From: JBAWAP01 sp049589355
GTDB lineage: Bacteria > Chloroflexota > Anaerolineae > VGOG01
Length of the DNA stretch: 40,117 bases
Assembly: GCA_049589355.1 (NCBI GenBank)
Contig: JBAWAP010000026.1
Span: forward strand, 1-40,117
Reading direction: 5' to 3'
Of the stretch, positions 23,300-31,088 are shown piece by piece. Below the pieces are notes generated by a model. It saw nothing but the letters and a program-made list of their open reading frames with translations, made no database searches and had not been told where the DNA came from. Position numbers and translations under genes: made by a program. Position 1 is the stretch's first letter. Every line of letters begins with the position of its first letter.

Positions 23300-24151
23300 A
23301 TGAACCCTTCGACAAGGCTCAGGGTGAACCTGGACAGACCGTTCGATTTCACCGGGAAAGTGGCTGTAGTTACTGGGGGAAGTGGTGTGCTGTGCGGTAC
23401 GCTGGCGCTGGCCCTTGGCCAGCAAGGGGCAGCCGTGGTAGTAGTGGGACACACTAACATGGCCAAGGCTCAAAGGGTCGCTGATCAAATCGTAGCCAAA
23501 GGAGGGCAAGCCATCGCGTTGCAGGCGGACGTGCTTGATAAGAAATCTCTAGGGGCCTTGGCTCGACGAACTATTGATACTTTTGGGCATGTTGACATCC
23601 TCATAAATGGAGCTGGCGGCGCCAAGAAGGAAGCGACAACCAGTGAACAACTGTCCTTCTTCGATTTGCCTGAAGATGCAGTGCGTTGGGTTTTCGACCT
23701 CAATTTCATGGGTTCTTTCCTGGCCTGCCAGGTCTTCGGTCGCTACATGGTGGAACAGGACAGCGGGTGCATCCTTAATATCTCCTCAACAGGGGCCAGC
23801 CGTCCGCTAACCAGAAGCGTAGCCTACTCAGCGGCAAAAGCAGCCATTGTCAATTTTACGCAATGGCTTGCTGTACATATGTCCCAGGAATATTCGCCCG
23901 ACATCCGTGTCAACGCCCTCATGCCCGGCTTTTTCTTGACCGAACAAAACAGATTCTTACTACTTGATGAGAAGAGTGGTGAACCAACCGAGCGGGGTCA
24001 GAGAATCATCAACCATACTCCTATGGGGCGATTTGGACAGCCTGAGGACCTGGTTGGACCAGCCCTCATGTTGCTGTCAGATGTTGCTGCGTTTATGCAC
24101 GGAACAACAATCGCAGTAGACGGCGGAATTTCTGTCTTCGGTGGCGTGTAA
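23300..24151 (+). CDS. SDR oxidoreductase, D-mannonate/fructuronate reductase type
   Basis: A 283-residue SDR with TGGSGVLCG (25-33), NGAG, Ser162/163, Tyr176 and Lys180. The NFMGSFLACQVFGRYM and PGFFLTEQNRFLL segments, followed by HTPMGRFGQPEDL, are typical of the SDR-type D-mannonate oxidoreductase (UxuB/YjmF) group, which links fructuronate and mannonate in hexuronate breakdown. The first ten codons (MNPSTRLRVN) are encoded by a short dispersed repeat, so the native N-terminus may have been replaced. The next in-frame ATG is deep inside the fold. The gene is 5 bases before the hydroxyacid dehydrogenase. Confidence 0.88.
   Translation: MNPSTRLRVNLDRPFDFTGKVAVVTGGSGVLCGTLALALGQQGAAVVVVGHTNMAKAQRVADQIVAKGGQAIALQADVLDKKSLGALARRTIDTFGHVDILINGAGGAKKEATTSEQLSFFDLPEDAVRWVFDLNFMGSFLACQVFGRYMVEQDSGCILNISSTGASRPLTRSVAYSAAKAAIVNFTQWLAVHMSQEYSPDIRVNALMPGFFLTEQNRFLLLDEKSGEPTERGQRIINHTPMGRFGQPEDLVGPALMLLSDVAAFMHGTTIAVDGGISVFGGV
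23305..23324 (+). repeat. CCCTTCGACAAGGCTCAGGG repeat at an SDR start
   Basis: This 20-mer begins within the second codon of the SDR and encodes most of its PSTRLR N-terminus. Similar copies, with small differences, lie in the isomerase gene (3818-3835) and the AOR fusion (31774-31791). Confidence 0.7.
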
Positions 24152-24156
24152 CAGCA

Positions 24157-25176
24157 ATGGTAAACCACTCCTTTCAAGCTGTGTTAGTAGACTACGACGA
24201 GGACCTCTTTGCTCCGCCGGATTGGGTGGGCGGGGAACTGGCTCGCTACGCCATCACGTGGACTGTGGGCCAGCACCGCACCCCCGAAGCCGTTCTGGAG
24301 GCAGCACGCACCGCTGATGTGGTGATGATTCAATCGGTGCGTCCATTGCTCACCCGGTCTGTCATCGAGCGACTCGTGAGGTGCCGGTGCATCGTGCGGC
24401 TGGGCATCGGCTACGACAGCGTTGACGTGGCGGCCGCCACCGAGCGAGGCATCCCCGTCTGCAACGTGCCCACGTACTGCGTAGACGACGTGGCAGACCA
24501 CGCTCTGGCGCTGCTCATGGGTGCTGTCAGACATATCGCACGCCAGGACCGCTGGATCCGTGCCGGGCGCTGGGACCGCAGCGGAGCGCGACCTGCCCGC
24601 CGCACGAAAGGCTGCACCCTGGGATTTGTCGCCTTCGGCCGCATCGCCCGCGCCCTGGCCGAGCGGGTGAGCGGCTTTGGCATGACCCTACTGGCCTATG
24701 ATCCTTACCTCGACGCCGAGACCGTCGCTCGTTACGGAGCGCAAAAGGTGGACCTGGACGAGTTGCTGCCGCGCGCCGATTTCATCTCGGTACACTGTCC
24801 GCTGACGGACGAAACTCACCACCTGCTGAGCACCGGGGAATTCAACCTGATGAAAGAAGGCGTGTTCATTGTCAACACCAGCCGGGGGCCAGTTATTGAC
24901 GAGGCGGCGTTGGTGGAGGCCTTGCGCTGCGGCAGGGTGTGGGGCGCCGGGTTGGACGTGTTTGAGCACGAACCTCTGCCCCCCGATTCGCCCCTGCGTG
25001 GTTTTGACAACGTGACCTTTACCCCTCACGTGGGAGCCAATTCCGAGGAAAGCGTGGCCGATCTGTATCGTACCGGTTGCCAGATCATCATTGATGTGTA
25101 TAACGGGTGCTGGCCACAAGGAGTGGTCAACCCCGAAGTCAAAGTTACAACGCAGAAGAAAGGAGACAAGCAATGA
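24157..25176 (+). CDS. C-terminal-binding-protein-like D-2-hydroxyacid dehydrogenase
   Basis: A 339-residue member of the D-isomer-specific 2-hydroxyacid dehydrogenase family, close to the CtBP-like branch. The catalytic Arg243 (NTSRGP), Glu272 (DVFEHEP) and His291 (PHVGAN) are present. The nucleotide motif is odd: AFGRIA at 159-164 replaces GxGxxG, with two glycines changed to alanine. This may alter cofactor use. Its TGA overlaps the ATG of the KDPG aldolase gene, so it belongs to the same pathway, probably oxidising or reducing a sugar-derived hydroxyacid. Confidence 0.88.
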   Translation: MVNHSFQAVLVDYDEDLFAPPDWVGGELARYAITWTVGQHRTPEAVLEAARTADVVMIQSVRPLLTRSVIERLVRCRCIVRLGIGYDSVDVAAATERGIPVCNVPTYCVDDVADHALALLMGAVRHIARQDRWIRAGRWDRSGARPARRTKGCTLGFVAFGRIARALAERVSGFGMTLLAYDPYLDAETVARYGAQKVDLDELLPRADFISVHCPLTDETHHLLSTGEFNLMKEGVFIVNTSRGPVIDEAALVEALRCGRVWGAGLDVFEHEPLPPDSPLRGFDNVTFTPHVGANSEESVADLYRTGCQIIIDVYNGCWPQGVVNPEVKVTTQKKGDKQ

Positions 25177-25811
25177 CAGACTTACTTGAGAAACTGGGGG
25201 TCCTCGGCGTAGTGCCGGTCGTCGAGATCGAGCGGGCCGAGGATGCAGTCGAACTGGGCAAAGCCTTGATGGCCGGTGGGCTGCCATGCGCCGAGATCAC
25301 CTTCCGGACGGCAGCGGCCGAGGAGGCGATCCGGCGGATCTCCTCAAGCCTGCCCGAGATCATCGTCGGGGCGGGGACCGTGCTCTCGGTGGACCAGGCT
25401 AATAAGGCGGCCTCGGCAGGTGCTCAATTTATCGTCTCTCCTGGGTTCAACCAGAAAGTGGTAGACTGGTGCCTGCAAAATGAGATCCCCGTCACCCCAG
25501 GGGTGTTGACGCCGACCGAGATAGACATGGCGCTCGACCGGGGGCTGAGGATCCTGAAGTTTTTCCCAGCCGAGGCGATGGGCGGGATCGCCGTGCTGAA
25601 GGCCATCTCAGCACCTTACAGAGGTGTCAAATTCATCCCTACCGGGGGTATCAGCAAGGACAATCTGGCAGACTATCTGACCCTGCCAAGCGTCCACTGC
25701 TGCGGGGGGAGCTGGCTGGTAAAGGCCAGCCTGATTTCGGCCGGCAAGTTCGATGAGATCACCCGGCTGACCCAGGAGGCCGTGTCTATTGTACGCCGGG
25801 TACGAGGATAG
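25173..25811 (+). CDS. eda: 2-dehydro-3-deoxy-6-phosphogluconate (KDPG) aldolase
   Basis: A 212-residue class I aldolase that splits KDPG into pyruvate and glyceraldehyde 3-phosphate, the last step of Entner-Doudoroff and hexuronate routes. Glu41 and Arg45 (AEITFR), GAGTVL, TPG, the Schiff-base Lys129 in LKFFPAE and PTGGI are all in place, and GGSW closes the phosphate site. The ATG at 25173 overlaps the preceding stop and has AGGAGACAAG upstream. The partner kinase gene lies 127 bases downstream. Confidence 0.96.
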   Translation: MTDLLEKLGVLGVVPVVEIERAEDAVELGKALMAGGLPCAEITFRTAAAEEAIRRISSSLPEIIVGAGTVLSVDQANKAASAGAQFIVSPGFNQKVVDWCLQNEIPVTPGVLTPTEIDMALDRGLRILKFFPAEAMGGIAVLKAISAPYRGVKFIPTGGISKDNLADYLTLPSVHCCGGSWLVKASLISAGKFDEITRLTQEAVSIVRRVRG

Positions 25812-25833
25812 TAAAACGTGGGCTTTATCCAGT

Positions 25834-25900
25834 GGGTAGCAGGCCAATCGCATTGGCCGTCTTGAGGCATATGACGCCCAACACGGTTGGGCTACTACCC
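25834..25900. repeat. Three-stem palindromic element between eda and the kinase gene
   Basis: GGGTAG (25834-25839) pairs with CTACCC (25895-25900). Inside are two perfect hairpins with 7-bp stems and 3-base loops, GGCCAAT/ATTGGCC (25842-25858) and GCCCAAC/GTTGGGC (25876-25892). The whole 67-bp unit can fold as a branched junction. It may attenuate or protect the operon mRNA, or be a mobile palindrome. Confidence 0.7.
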
Positions 25901-25938
25901 TTTTCCGGGAAAACTCACGAGGATAGTGGAGGTGGGAT

Positions 25939-26985
25939 ATGGATGGTCGAGTGGTAACTTTCGGCGAGGTGATGCTACGGCTGAATCCGCCTGGATTTGA
26001 ACGGTTACTCCAATCCCCGGTGTTGGAAGCGACCTTCGGAGGTGGGGAGGCCAATGTCGCCGTCTCTTTGGCCTGCTTTGGCCTGGACGTCGCCTACGTC
26101 ACCGTCTTACCCCGCAACCCGATCGCTGACGCCTGTATTGCTAATCTCCGGGGCAGAGGTATTGACACTTCGCTCATCGTTCGCGGCGGCGAGCGAATGG
26201 GGATCTATTTTCTTGAGGCCGGCGCAAACCAGCGCCCGTCTCAAGTGATCTACGATCGGACGAACTCGGCCATTGCTACCGCTGACCCACAGAGTCTGGA
26301 CTGGGAGTGCATCTTTGATAACGCGTCCTGGTTCCACATCACCGGCATCACCCCTGCCCTCAGCCAGAGTGCCGCCGACCTTTCGCTCAAGGCAGTCCAG
26401 GTGGCCAAGGACAAGGGACTGACTGTCTCCTGTGACTATAATTATCGTGCGAAGCTGTGGAAATATGGCAAGACAGCTCCGGCGGTAATGAGCGAACTGG
26501 TGCGTTACGTGGACGTCGGCATCGCTAACGAGGAGGACTGTCAGCTCTCGCTGGGAATCAGTGTCGAGGCTGGCGATTGGAAGCGAGAAGTCGAGACGGG
26601 CGAACTTGACCCCGGCAGGTATCGGGCACTGTGCGAGAAGGTGTTGGAGGCCTTTCCCAGCTTGAAGTACCAGACCATCACCCTGCGCGAGAGCTACAGT
26701 GCCAACCATAACGGCTGGTCTGCCTGTCTGCACAATGGGCAGGGGTTCTTCCTGAGCACTCGTTACGACATCACCGACATCGTTGATCGCGTCGGCGGCG
26801 GAGACGCCTTCGCTGCCGGTCTGATCTATGGGCTGACCACAGGCATGGATGACGAAACGGCGCTCAACTTCGCCGTCGCTGCTTCGTGTCTGAAACACTC
26901 GATCCCAGGGGACATCAATCTTGTCTCTGTGGATGAAGTGAAGCGATTGATGGCGGGGGAGGCGTCGGGGAGGGTGCAAAGGTAG
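25939..26985 (+). CDS. kdgK: 2-keto-3-deoxygluconate kinase (PfkB family)
   Basis: A 348-residue ribokinase-fold sugar kinase. GGGEAN (34-39) and the anion-hole/catalytic motif DRVGGGDAFAAG with Asp289 are present, as is the insert of about 30 residues typical of KDG kinases. It phosphorylates KDG to KDPG, the substrate of the aldolase just upstream. The last residues (SGRVQR) are poorly conserved. GGAGGTGGGAT precedes the ATG. It ends the plus-strand operon and is followed by a good intrinsic terminator. Confidence 0.92.
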   Translation: MDGRVVTFGEVMLRLNPPGFERLLQSPVLEATFGGGEANVAVSLACFGLDVAYVTVLPRNPIADACIANLRGRGIDTSLIVRGGERMGIYFLEAGANQRPSQVIYDRTNSAIATADPQSLDWECIFDNASWFHITGITPALSQSAADLSLKAVQVAKDKGLTVSCDYNYRAKLWKYGKTAPAVMSELVRYVDVGIANEEDCQLSLGISVEAGDWKREVETGELDPGRYRALCEKVLEAFPSLKYQTITLRESYSANHNGWSACLHNGQGFFLSTRYDITDIVDRVGGGDAFAAGLIYGLTTGMDDETALNFAVAASCLKHSIPGDINLVSVDEVKRLMAGEASGRVQR

Positions 26986-26993
26986 GCGACGAG

Positions 26994-27027
26994 AACCGCA
27001 TGTTTTGAAAGCCCACAGCGGTTTTTT
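26994..27027 (+). terminator. Intrinsic terminator of the sugar-acid operon
   Basis: AACCGC (26994-26999) pairs with GCGGTT (27018-27023), extended by TGT/ACA, and a run of six T follows (27022-27027). Confidence 0.75.
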
Positions 27028-27039
27028 CCCGCAAAAGAG

Positions 27040-27080
27040 AAAGCTCCCCCCGAAAGCTCCCCCCGAAGGAAGAGCTTTCG
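27040..27080. repeat. Tandem 13-mer with a 9-bp hairpin
   Basis: AAAGCTCCCCCCG occurs twice in a row (27040-27065). CGAAAGCTC (27051-27059) then pairs with GAGCTTTCG (27072-27080). Confidence 0.55.
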
Positions 27081-27108
27081 CATACCATACTGGATATTGG
27101 CGTTTTTG

Positions 27109-27172
27109 GTTCGTAGTGATGACTTCAGTCGTCGGTATCAGGAAGAAGCGACTGAAGTCGCAACTACGAACC
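27109..27172. repeat. 64-bp palindromic element with GACTTCAGTCG arms
   Basis: The arms 27109-27132 and 27149-27172 match at 21 of 24 positions as an inverted repeat. Both contain GGTTCGTAGT and GACTTCAGTCG in complementary order. It lies between the two converging operons. Confidence 0.7.
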
Positions 27173-27205
27173 CATCAGGAAAGCGAATCCTGATCATGGC
27201 TAGAA

Positions 27206-27246
27206 CAGCGAGGGCCCTCCAATGGATTCAGGGAGGGCCCTCGCTG
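27206..27246. terminator. Perfect 15-bp hairpin between convergent operons
   Basis: CAGCGAGGGCCCTCC (27206-27220) and its exact complement (27232-27246) enclose an 11-base loop. It lies 13 bases beyond the end of the minus-strand operon and after the plus-strand terminator. T runs are poor on both sides, so it may act as a two-way terminator or mRNA end protector. Confidence 0.65.
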
Positions 27247-27259
27247 CTATTTGGACTGC

Positions 27260-28219
27260 TCAATAGACCTCAGGGTTCACCACATAAGGGGGGCGCTCGC
27301 CGCGCAACACCTGCAAGGCATTCTCTACAGCTAAGACTCCCATGCGCAGGACTGACTCATGGGTAGTGGCACCGATATGGGGTGTGGCGATGAAATTATC
27401 CAATTTTATCAGGGGACTGGCAGTGGCGGGCTCCTCCTTGAAGACATCCATCGCTGCTCCGACGATCCAGCCCTCCCGCAAGGCACTCAGCAAAGCCTCT
27501 TCATCCACCAACTCCCCACGAGCGGTGTTGATCAGGTAACTGGTTGGTTTCATGGCTCTGAGTTCCTTCTCCCCGATGAGGTTGGCCCGCTCCGGACTGA
27601 AGGCGCAGTGGAGGGAGACGAAATCAGCCTCTTTCAGTAAACGCTCCAAGGGCAGATACTCCACACCGTATTGATCGGCCAGTTCTTTGTCTGGGTATCC
27701 GGTCTGCGCCATGATTTTCATGTCGAAAGCAGAAGCCCGCCGGATCACCTCCCTGCTGACCTGGCCCAACCCCACAATTCCCAGAGTTTTGCCCGCCAAT
27801 TCGATACCCGTCACCCTGCTCCATGATCCAGCCTTGGCGCTGGCGTTGTGCTGGGGGATACGCCGGGCCAGGGAGAGCATGAGCCCCAGGGTCAGCTCGG
27901 CCACGGCGATGCTATTGGCCCCCGGCGTGTTGGTAACCACCACTCCCGACGCGGTAGCCGCCGCCAGGTCTACGTTGTCCACCCCCACACCGTATCGGGA
28001 GATGACCTTCAAACGCTTGCCAGCGGCGATGACCTTCGCCGTGACCTCATCCAGTCCCAGGATGGCCCCATCCACGTCGGGGATCAACTCCACCATCTCC
28101 GCCTCTTTCAAGGGACGATCCAGAGTGCTCTCCACTACCTGGTGGCCGGATTGCTCCAAGAGTTCTTTGTGTCTCCCAGGGGTCATGCGAAAGGAGCGAG
28201 CGGTAACTAATATCTTCAT
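27260..28219 (-). CDS. SerA-like D-2-hydroxyacid dehydrogenase without ACT domain
   Basis: A 319-residue NAD-dependent 2-hydroxyacid dehydrogenase. GIVGLGQVS (148-155) is the nucleotide loop, and Arg234 (NTARGE), Glu263 (VFKEEP) and His281 (PHIGA) are the catalytic residues. YGVGVDNVDLAAAT and ALQVLRGERPPYVVNPEVY resemble phosphoglycerate dehydrogenase, but the regulatory C-terminal domain is missing. In this catabolic operon it may handle glycerate, hydroxypyruvate or a longer sugar acid instead of serine synthesis. The ATG at 28219 follows GAGAGG; a GTG five codons earlier is less well placed. Confidence 0.9.
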   Translation of the reverse strand: MKILVTARSFRMTPGRHKELLEQSGHQVVESTLDRPLKEAEMVELIPDVDGAILGLDEVTAKVIAAGKRLKVISRYGVGVDNVDLAAATASGVVVTNTPGANSIAVAELTLGLMLSLARRIPQHNASAKAGSWSRVTGIELAGKTLGIVGLGQVSREVIRRASAFDMKIMAQTGYPDKELADQYGVEYLPLERLLKEADFVSLHCAFSPERANLIGEKELRAMKPTSYLINTARGELVDEEALLSALREGWIVGAAMDVFKEEPATASPLIKLDNFIATPHIGATTHESVLRMGVLAVENALQVLRGERPPYVVNPEVY

Positions 28220-28233
28220 CTGTCTACCTCTCA

Positions 28234-28983
28234 CTATTTCAGGATGGACATCCCGCCATCAACGGAGAGCGCCTGGCCGGTGCACCAATCGGACTCCTCA
28301 GAAGCAAGATAGAGGACCGCTCCGGCGATATCTTCTGGTTGCCCCAGCCGTCCTAAGGGAGCATCGGCGGTGAGCTCCTCTCTCTGAGCCGCATCCGTCG
28401 CTCCCAGGAGCATATCGGTGTAGGTGGGGCCCGGACAGACGGCGTTCACCGTGATCCTATAAGGGGCCAATTCGATGGCCAGGCCGCGGGTTAAGGCTAG
28501 GATGGCCCCCTTAGAGGCGCTATAGGCAGCGTGATAAGGCTCACCGACGACGGCCGCCTTAGATGAGATGTTGACGATCTTGCCTTTCTTCCTCTTCATC
28601 ATCTCCGGGACTACGACTTGAGAAGGGAGAACGGTGCCCATGACGTTGACACGGAAGAGCCTTTGCCACATCTCCTCGCTCTCTTCAGCGAAATGCGCCC
28701 CGTCATGGATTCCGGCGTTGTTGACCAAAATGTCGATCTTGCCGAACCGATCCAATGCCCCTTGCACCATCTTCTCCACATCGGCTCTCTTGCTGACATC
28801 GGTCCTTACGAATATGGCTTCTCCTCCCCCTTTCTCGATCTCCTGCACGACTTCTTCGCCCCCACTGGGAGCGATATCCACTACCACCACCTTGGCCCCC
28901 TTCCTGGCGAGTCCCAGGGCTATGGCTCGCCCCATCCCCCTGCTGGATCCCGTCACGATGGCAGCCTTATCTATGAACCTCAT
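28234..28983 (-). CDS. SDR-family oxidoreductase
   Basis: A 249-residue classical SDR with TGSSRGMG (11-18), NNAG (88-91), Ser140/141, Tyr154 and Lys158. Asp36 suggests NAD specificity. It resembles glucose/ribitol dehydrogenase and 3-oxoacyl reductase types, and sequence alone does not set the substrate. It lies 14 bases before the SerA-like gene and downstream of the FGGY kinase, in a sugar operon. GGGAGGGAGAAAG precedes the ATG. Confidence 0.9.
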   Translation of the reverse strand: MRFIDKAAIVTGSSRGMGRAIALGLARKGAKVVVVDIAPSGGEEVVQEIEKGGGEAIFVRTDVSKRADVEKMVQGALDRFGKIDILVNNAGIHDGAHFAEESEEMWQRLFRVNVMGTVLPSQVVVPEMMKRKKGKIVNISSKAAVVGEPYHAAYSASKGAILALTRGLAIELAPYRITVNAVCPGPTYTDMLLGATDAAQREELTADAPLGRLGQPEDIAGAVLYLASEESDWCTGQALSVDGGMSILK

Positions 28984-29006
28984 CTTTCTCCCTCCCTCTG
29001 CCGATT

Positions 29007-29104
29007 AGAAACCCGTTTTTTGCCCAAGTCTAGGGCTTACCTCCCCAAGAAGGGCTTCAAACAGGCGATCCGTCCCACTGAGCGGGATAAAAAAACGGGT
29101 TTCT
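29007..29104. repeat. 98-bp palindromic element with AGAAACCCG arms
   Basis: AGAAACCCGTTTTTT (29007-29021) and its exact complement (29090-29104) flank an interior that includes the hairpin GCCC/GGGC (29022-29036). It fills most of the gap between the FGGY kinase and SDR genes on the minus strand, and the A/T tracts could make it act as a terminator in either direction. Confidence 0.7.
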
Positions 29105-29118
29105 GAGCTTTATAATCA

Positions 29119-30678
29119 TCAATCCGTGGGCGGCTCAGGGACCTTGACGAGCTCCTGATAGGTCTCTCGCAGCGTGTCGAAGAGGGATACGTAAACCTCC
29201 ACCAGTGGCTGATAAAAGGCGTGGTATGCGGGGCGAGGCTCGATGCGGCTGATGGGCCGCACGAAACGCTTGGCGGTGGCCTTGAGGTCGTCGAAGACCC
29301 CCACTGCGTAACCGGCCAGGATGGCCGAGCCGAGCACGGCGTATTCCTCGCGGTTCAGTTGCACGTAGGCCAGGTTCAACACATCCGCCTTGATCTGGTT
29401 CCACACGTTGCTAGTGGAGCCACCACCGATGACCCGTGCCTCTTTGAACTCCAGGTCAGGGAACAGGCTTTTCTCGATCCCCAGGTAGTAAGCGTATTCG
29501 TAAGCTACGCCCTCCAGCAAAGCGCGGTAGAAGTGGGCCTTGCGATGCTTCCAGGTGAAGCCCAGCCAGAGCCCGCGGATGTCGGGGTCGCTGGGGCAGA
29601 CCCGCCCCCCGAGATGGGGCAGGAAAACGAGGGAATCCGATCCTGCCGGCACAGAGGCGGCGGCCTGGTCCAACAGGGCATAGATGTTCTTCCCCTCGCG
29701 TTCGGCGGCGGCTTTTTCCTCCCTGGCCAGCTCATCCCTGAACCAGCGCAGGTTCAACCCTCCGCCGTTGATGTAAGCCAGGGCATACCACAGATTGGGC
29801 GGAACCAGCCGGGCGGTGAAGAGGGTCCCGTGCTCCGGGTCTGGGACAAAGCGATCAACGCAGGTGGCGAAGACAGAGGCCGTGCCCGCCACGTCGAACA
29901 CCAGGCCCGGCTCCACCATGGCCGCTCCCAGCATCCCAGCCGCCTGATCACCGCAGCCGGCAGCGATGGGGGTGCCAGGAAGCAGGTCGCAATCCCTGGC
30001 CGCCTCTGGGGTCACCTGGCCGATGATCTCCCAGGGCTCGACGATGCGCGGCAGCTTCTCCATCGGGACCTCGAAGAGCTCACAGAGCTCTGGGTCCCAG
30101 GCTGCTTTGGCGGTGTCGCTGAAGCAGGAAAAATGGATGTACGTATAATCAACAAAAGCCTCGTCACCCATAAGGCCAGCCATACGCCCTGCCACATAGC
30201 CGGCTGGCATCACAAACTTGCAGATATTGGCAAAGACCTCTGGCCGCTCGTTCTTCCACCAGAGGATCTTGGGGCCGTGGGAGTAGGTCGGAGGACCTCC
30301 CGTCTTCTGGATGATGAGGTCCTGGTGGGTCTTCATCTGCCCGATGCAAGGCCCGCATCGGGTGTCCAGCCAGGAGTCGTAAACGGTGGGTGCCCCCCAC
30401 TCCGCGTCCACCGTGCTGATGCCCGCCATCTGGCCATCCAGGGAGATGGCCGCCACATCTGCCGGATTGATGCCGCTCTTCTCCAGGCACTCCTTGACAG
30501 TGTGGGCCACGGACCAATAGATCTCGTCCGGGTCCTGCTCCACCCAGCTTGGCCTGGGGTAGTAAAGCTTCGATTCCTCGAATGCCAGGGCAATGAGGTT
30601 GCCCTCCGTATCGAAAATGGCCGACTTCGTGCCCATGGTGCCCACATCAATGCCAATGAGGTAGGTCTTCTTGCTCAA
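29119..30678 (-). CDS. FGGY-family carbohydrate kinase (xylulokinase-like)
   Basis: A 519-residue FGGY sugar kinase. The N-terminal phosphate loop GIDVGTMGTK, SLDGQMAG and the GCGDQAAGML block with catalytic Asp244 are present, followed by the C-terminal ATP domain (FLPHLGGRVCP, VIGGGSTSNVWNQIKADVLN). The closest type is xylulokinase, but the DSWLDTRCGPCIGQM region differs, so ketose, polyol or branched sugar substrates are possible. The start is TTG, supported by GGAGGTG seven bases upstream. The gene follows the MoaD gene by 22 bases. Confidence 0.93.
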   Translation of the reverse strand: MSKKTYLIGIDVGTMGTKSAIFDTEGNLIALAFEESKLYYPRPSWVEQDPDEIYWSVAHTVKECLEKSGINPADVAAISLDGQMAGISTVDAEWGAPTVYDSWLDTRCGPCIGQMKTHQDLIIQKTGGPPTYSHGPKILWWKNERPEVFANICKFVMPAGYVAGRMAGLMGDEAFVDYTYIHFSCFSDTAKAAWDPELCELFEVPMEKLPRIVEPWEIIGQVTPEAARDCDLLPGTPIAAGCGDQAAGMLGAAMVEPGLVFDVAGTASVFATCVDRFVPDPEHGTLFTARLVPPNLWYALAYINGGGLNLRWFRDELAREEKAAAEREGKNIYALLDQAAASVPAGSDSLVFLPHLGGRVCPSDPDIRGLWLGFTWKHRKAHFYRALLEGVAYEYAYYLGIEKSLFPDLEFKEARVIGGGSTSNVWNQIKADVLNLAYVQLNREEYAVLGSAILAGYAVGVFDDLKATAKRFVRPISRIEPRPAYHAFYQPLVEVYVSLFDTLRETYQELVKVPEPPTD

Positions 30679-30700
30679 AGCAGCTCACCTCCTTGGGCGG

Positions 30701-30961
30701 TCATCCGCCCGAAATCAAAGGGAACAGCAGAATCACATCTCCTTCTCCGAGCCTCGCTTCTAACCCTTCTGACAGTTGGCGTATGCCCTTCCCGTTCAGA
30801 GTGACCATGATGGCCGGGTCCAGCAGCGATAAGCGGTGAGATTCCTGGAGCTTCACCGCCAACTGGCTCAAGGTTGAGCCATCGGGCAGCTCGTATTCCT
30901 CTGCCCCTCTGCCCACCTTATCCTTCACGGAGGCCAGAAACTTAACCAGGACTCTGGGCAT
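30701..30961 (-). CDS. MoaD/ThiS-like sulfur carrier protein
   Basis: An 86-residue beta-grasp protein ending in LFPLISGG, the C-terminal Gly-Gly that is adenylated and thiocarboxylated in MoaD and ThiS. The MoaD core pattern VKFLASVKDKVG, LPDGSTLSQLAVKL, VTLNGKGI and GDVILLFPLISGG is clear. MoaD delivers sulfur for molybdopterin, the cofactor of the AOR encoded just upstream. Archaeal and bacterial AOR genes are often accompanied by such a protein, so a cofactor role for the AOR is a strong inference. Confidence 0.9.
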   Translation of the reverse strand: MPRVLVKFLASVKDKVGRGAEEYELPDGSTLSQLAVKLQESHRLSLLDPAIMVTLNGKGIRQLSEGLEARLGEGDVILLFPLISGG

Positions 30962-30980
30962 TCTTTCCTAAGCTCCGGTT

Positions 30981-31078
30981 AGACCTCCGAGGTCTCGAGG
31001 ATGCCTTCTCAAGGGAAACATCGCTGCTTTTGTGGGCTATTCGCCAAGCGAAAACGTCCTGTAAGACCTCGGAGGTCT
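30981..31078. repeat. 98-bp bipartite palindromic element, copy 2
   Basis: AGACCTCCGAGGTCT (30981-30995) and its exact complement (31064-31078) mark the ends, with a small hairpin TTCGC-CAA-GCGAA (31040-31052) inside. It has the same arm core (ACCTCCGAGGT) and nearly the same length as the element at 3081-3180. It lies between the fused AOR gene and the MoaD gene. Confidence 0.75.
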
Positions 31079-31088
31079 GGAGGATCCT

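Noticed and set aside
29221..30804. A 527-residue plus-strand open frame
   Set aside because: It is the antisense shadow of the FGGY kinase gene; the minus-strand product matches the family over its whole length and this frame has no recognisable pattern.
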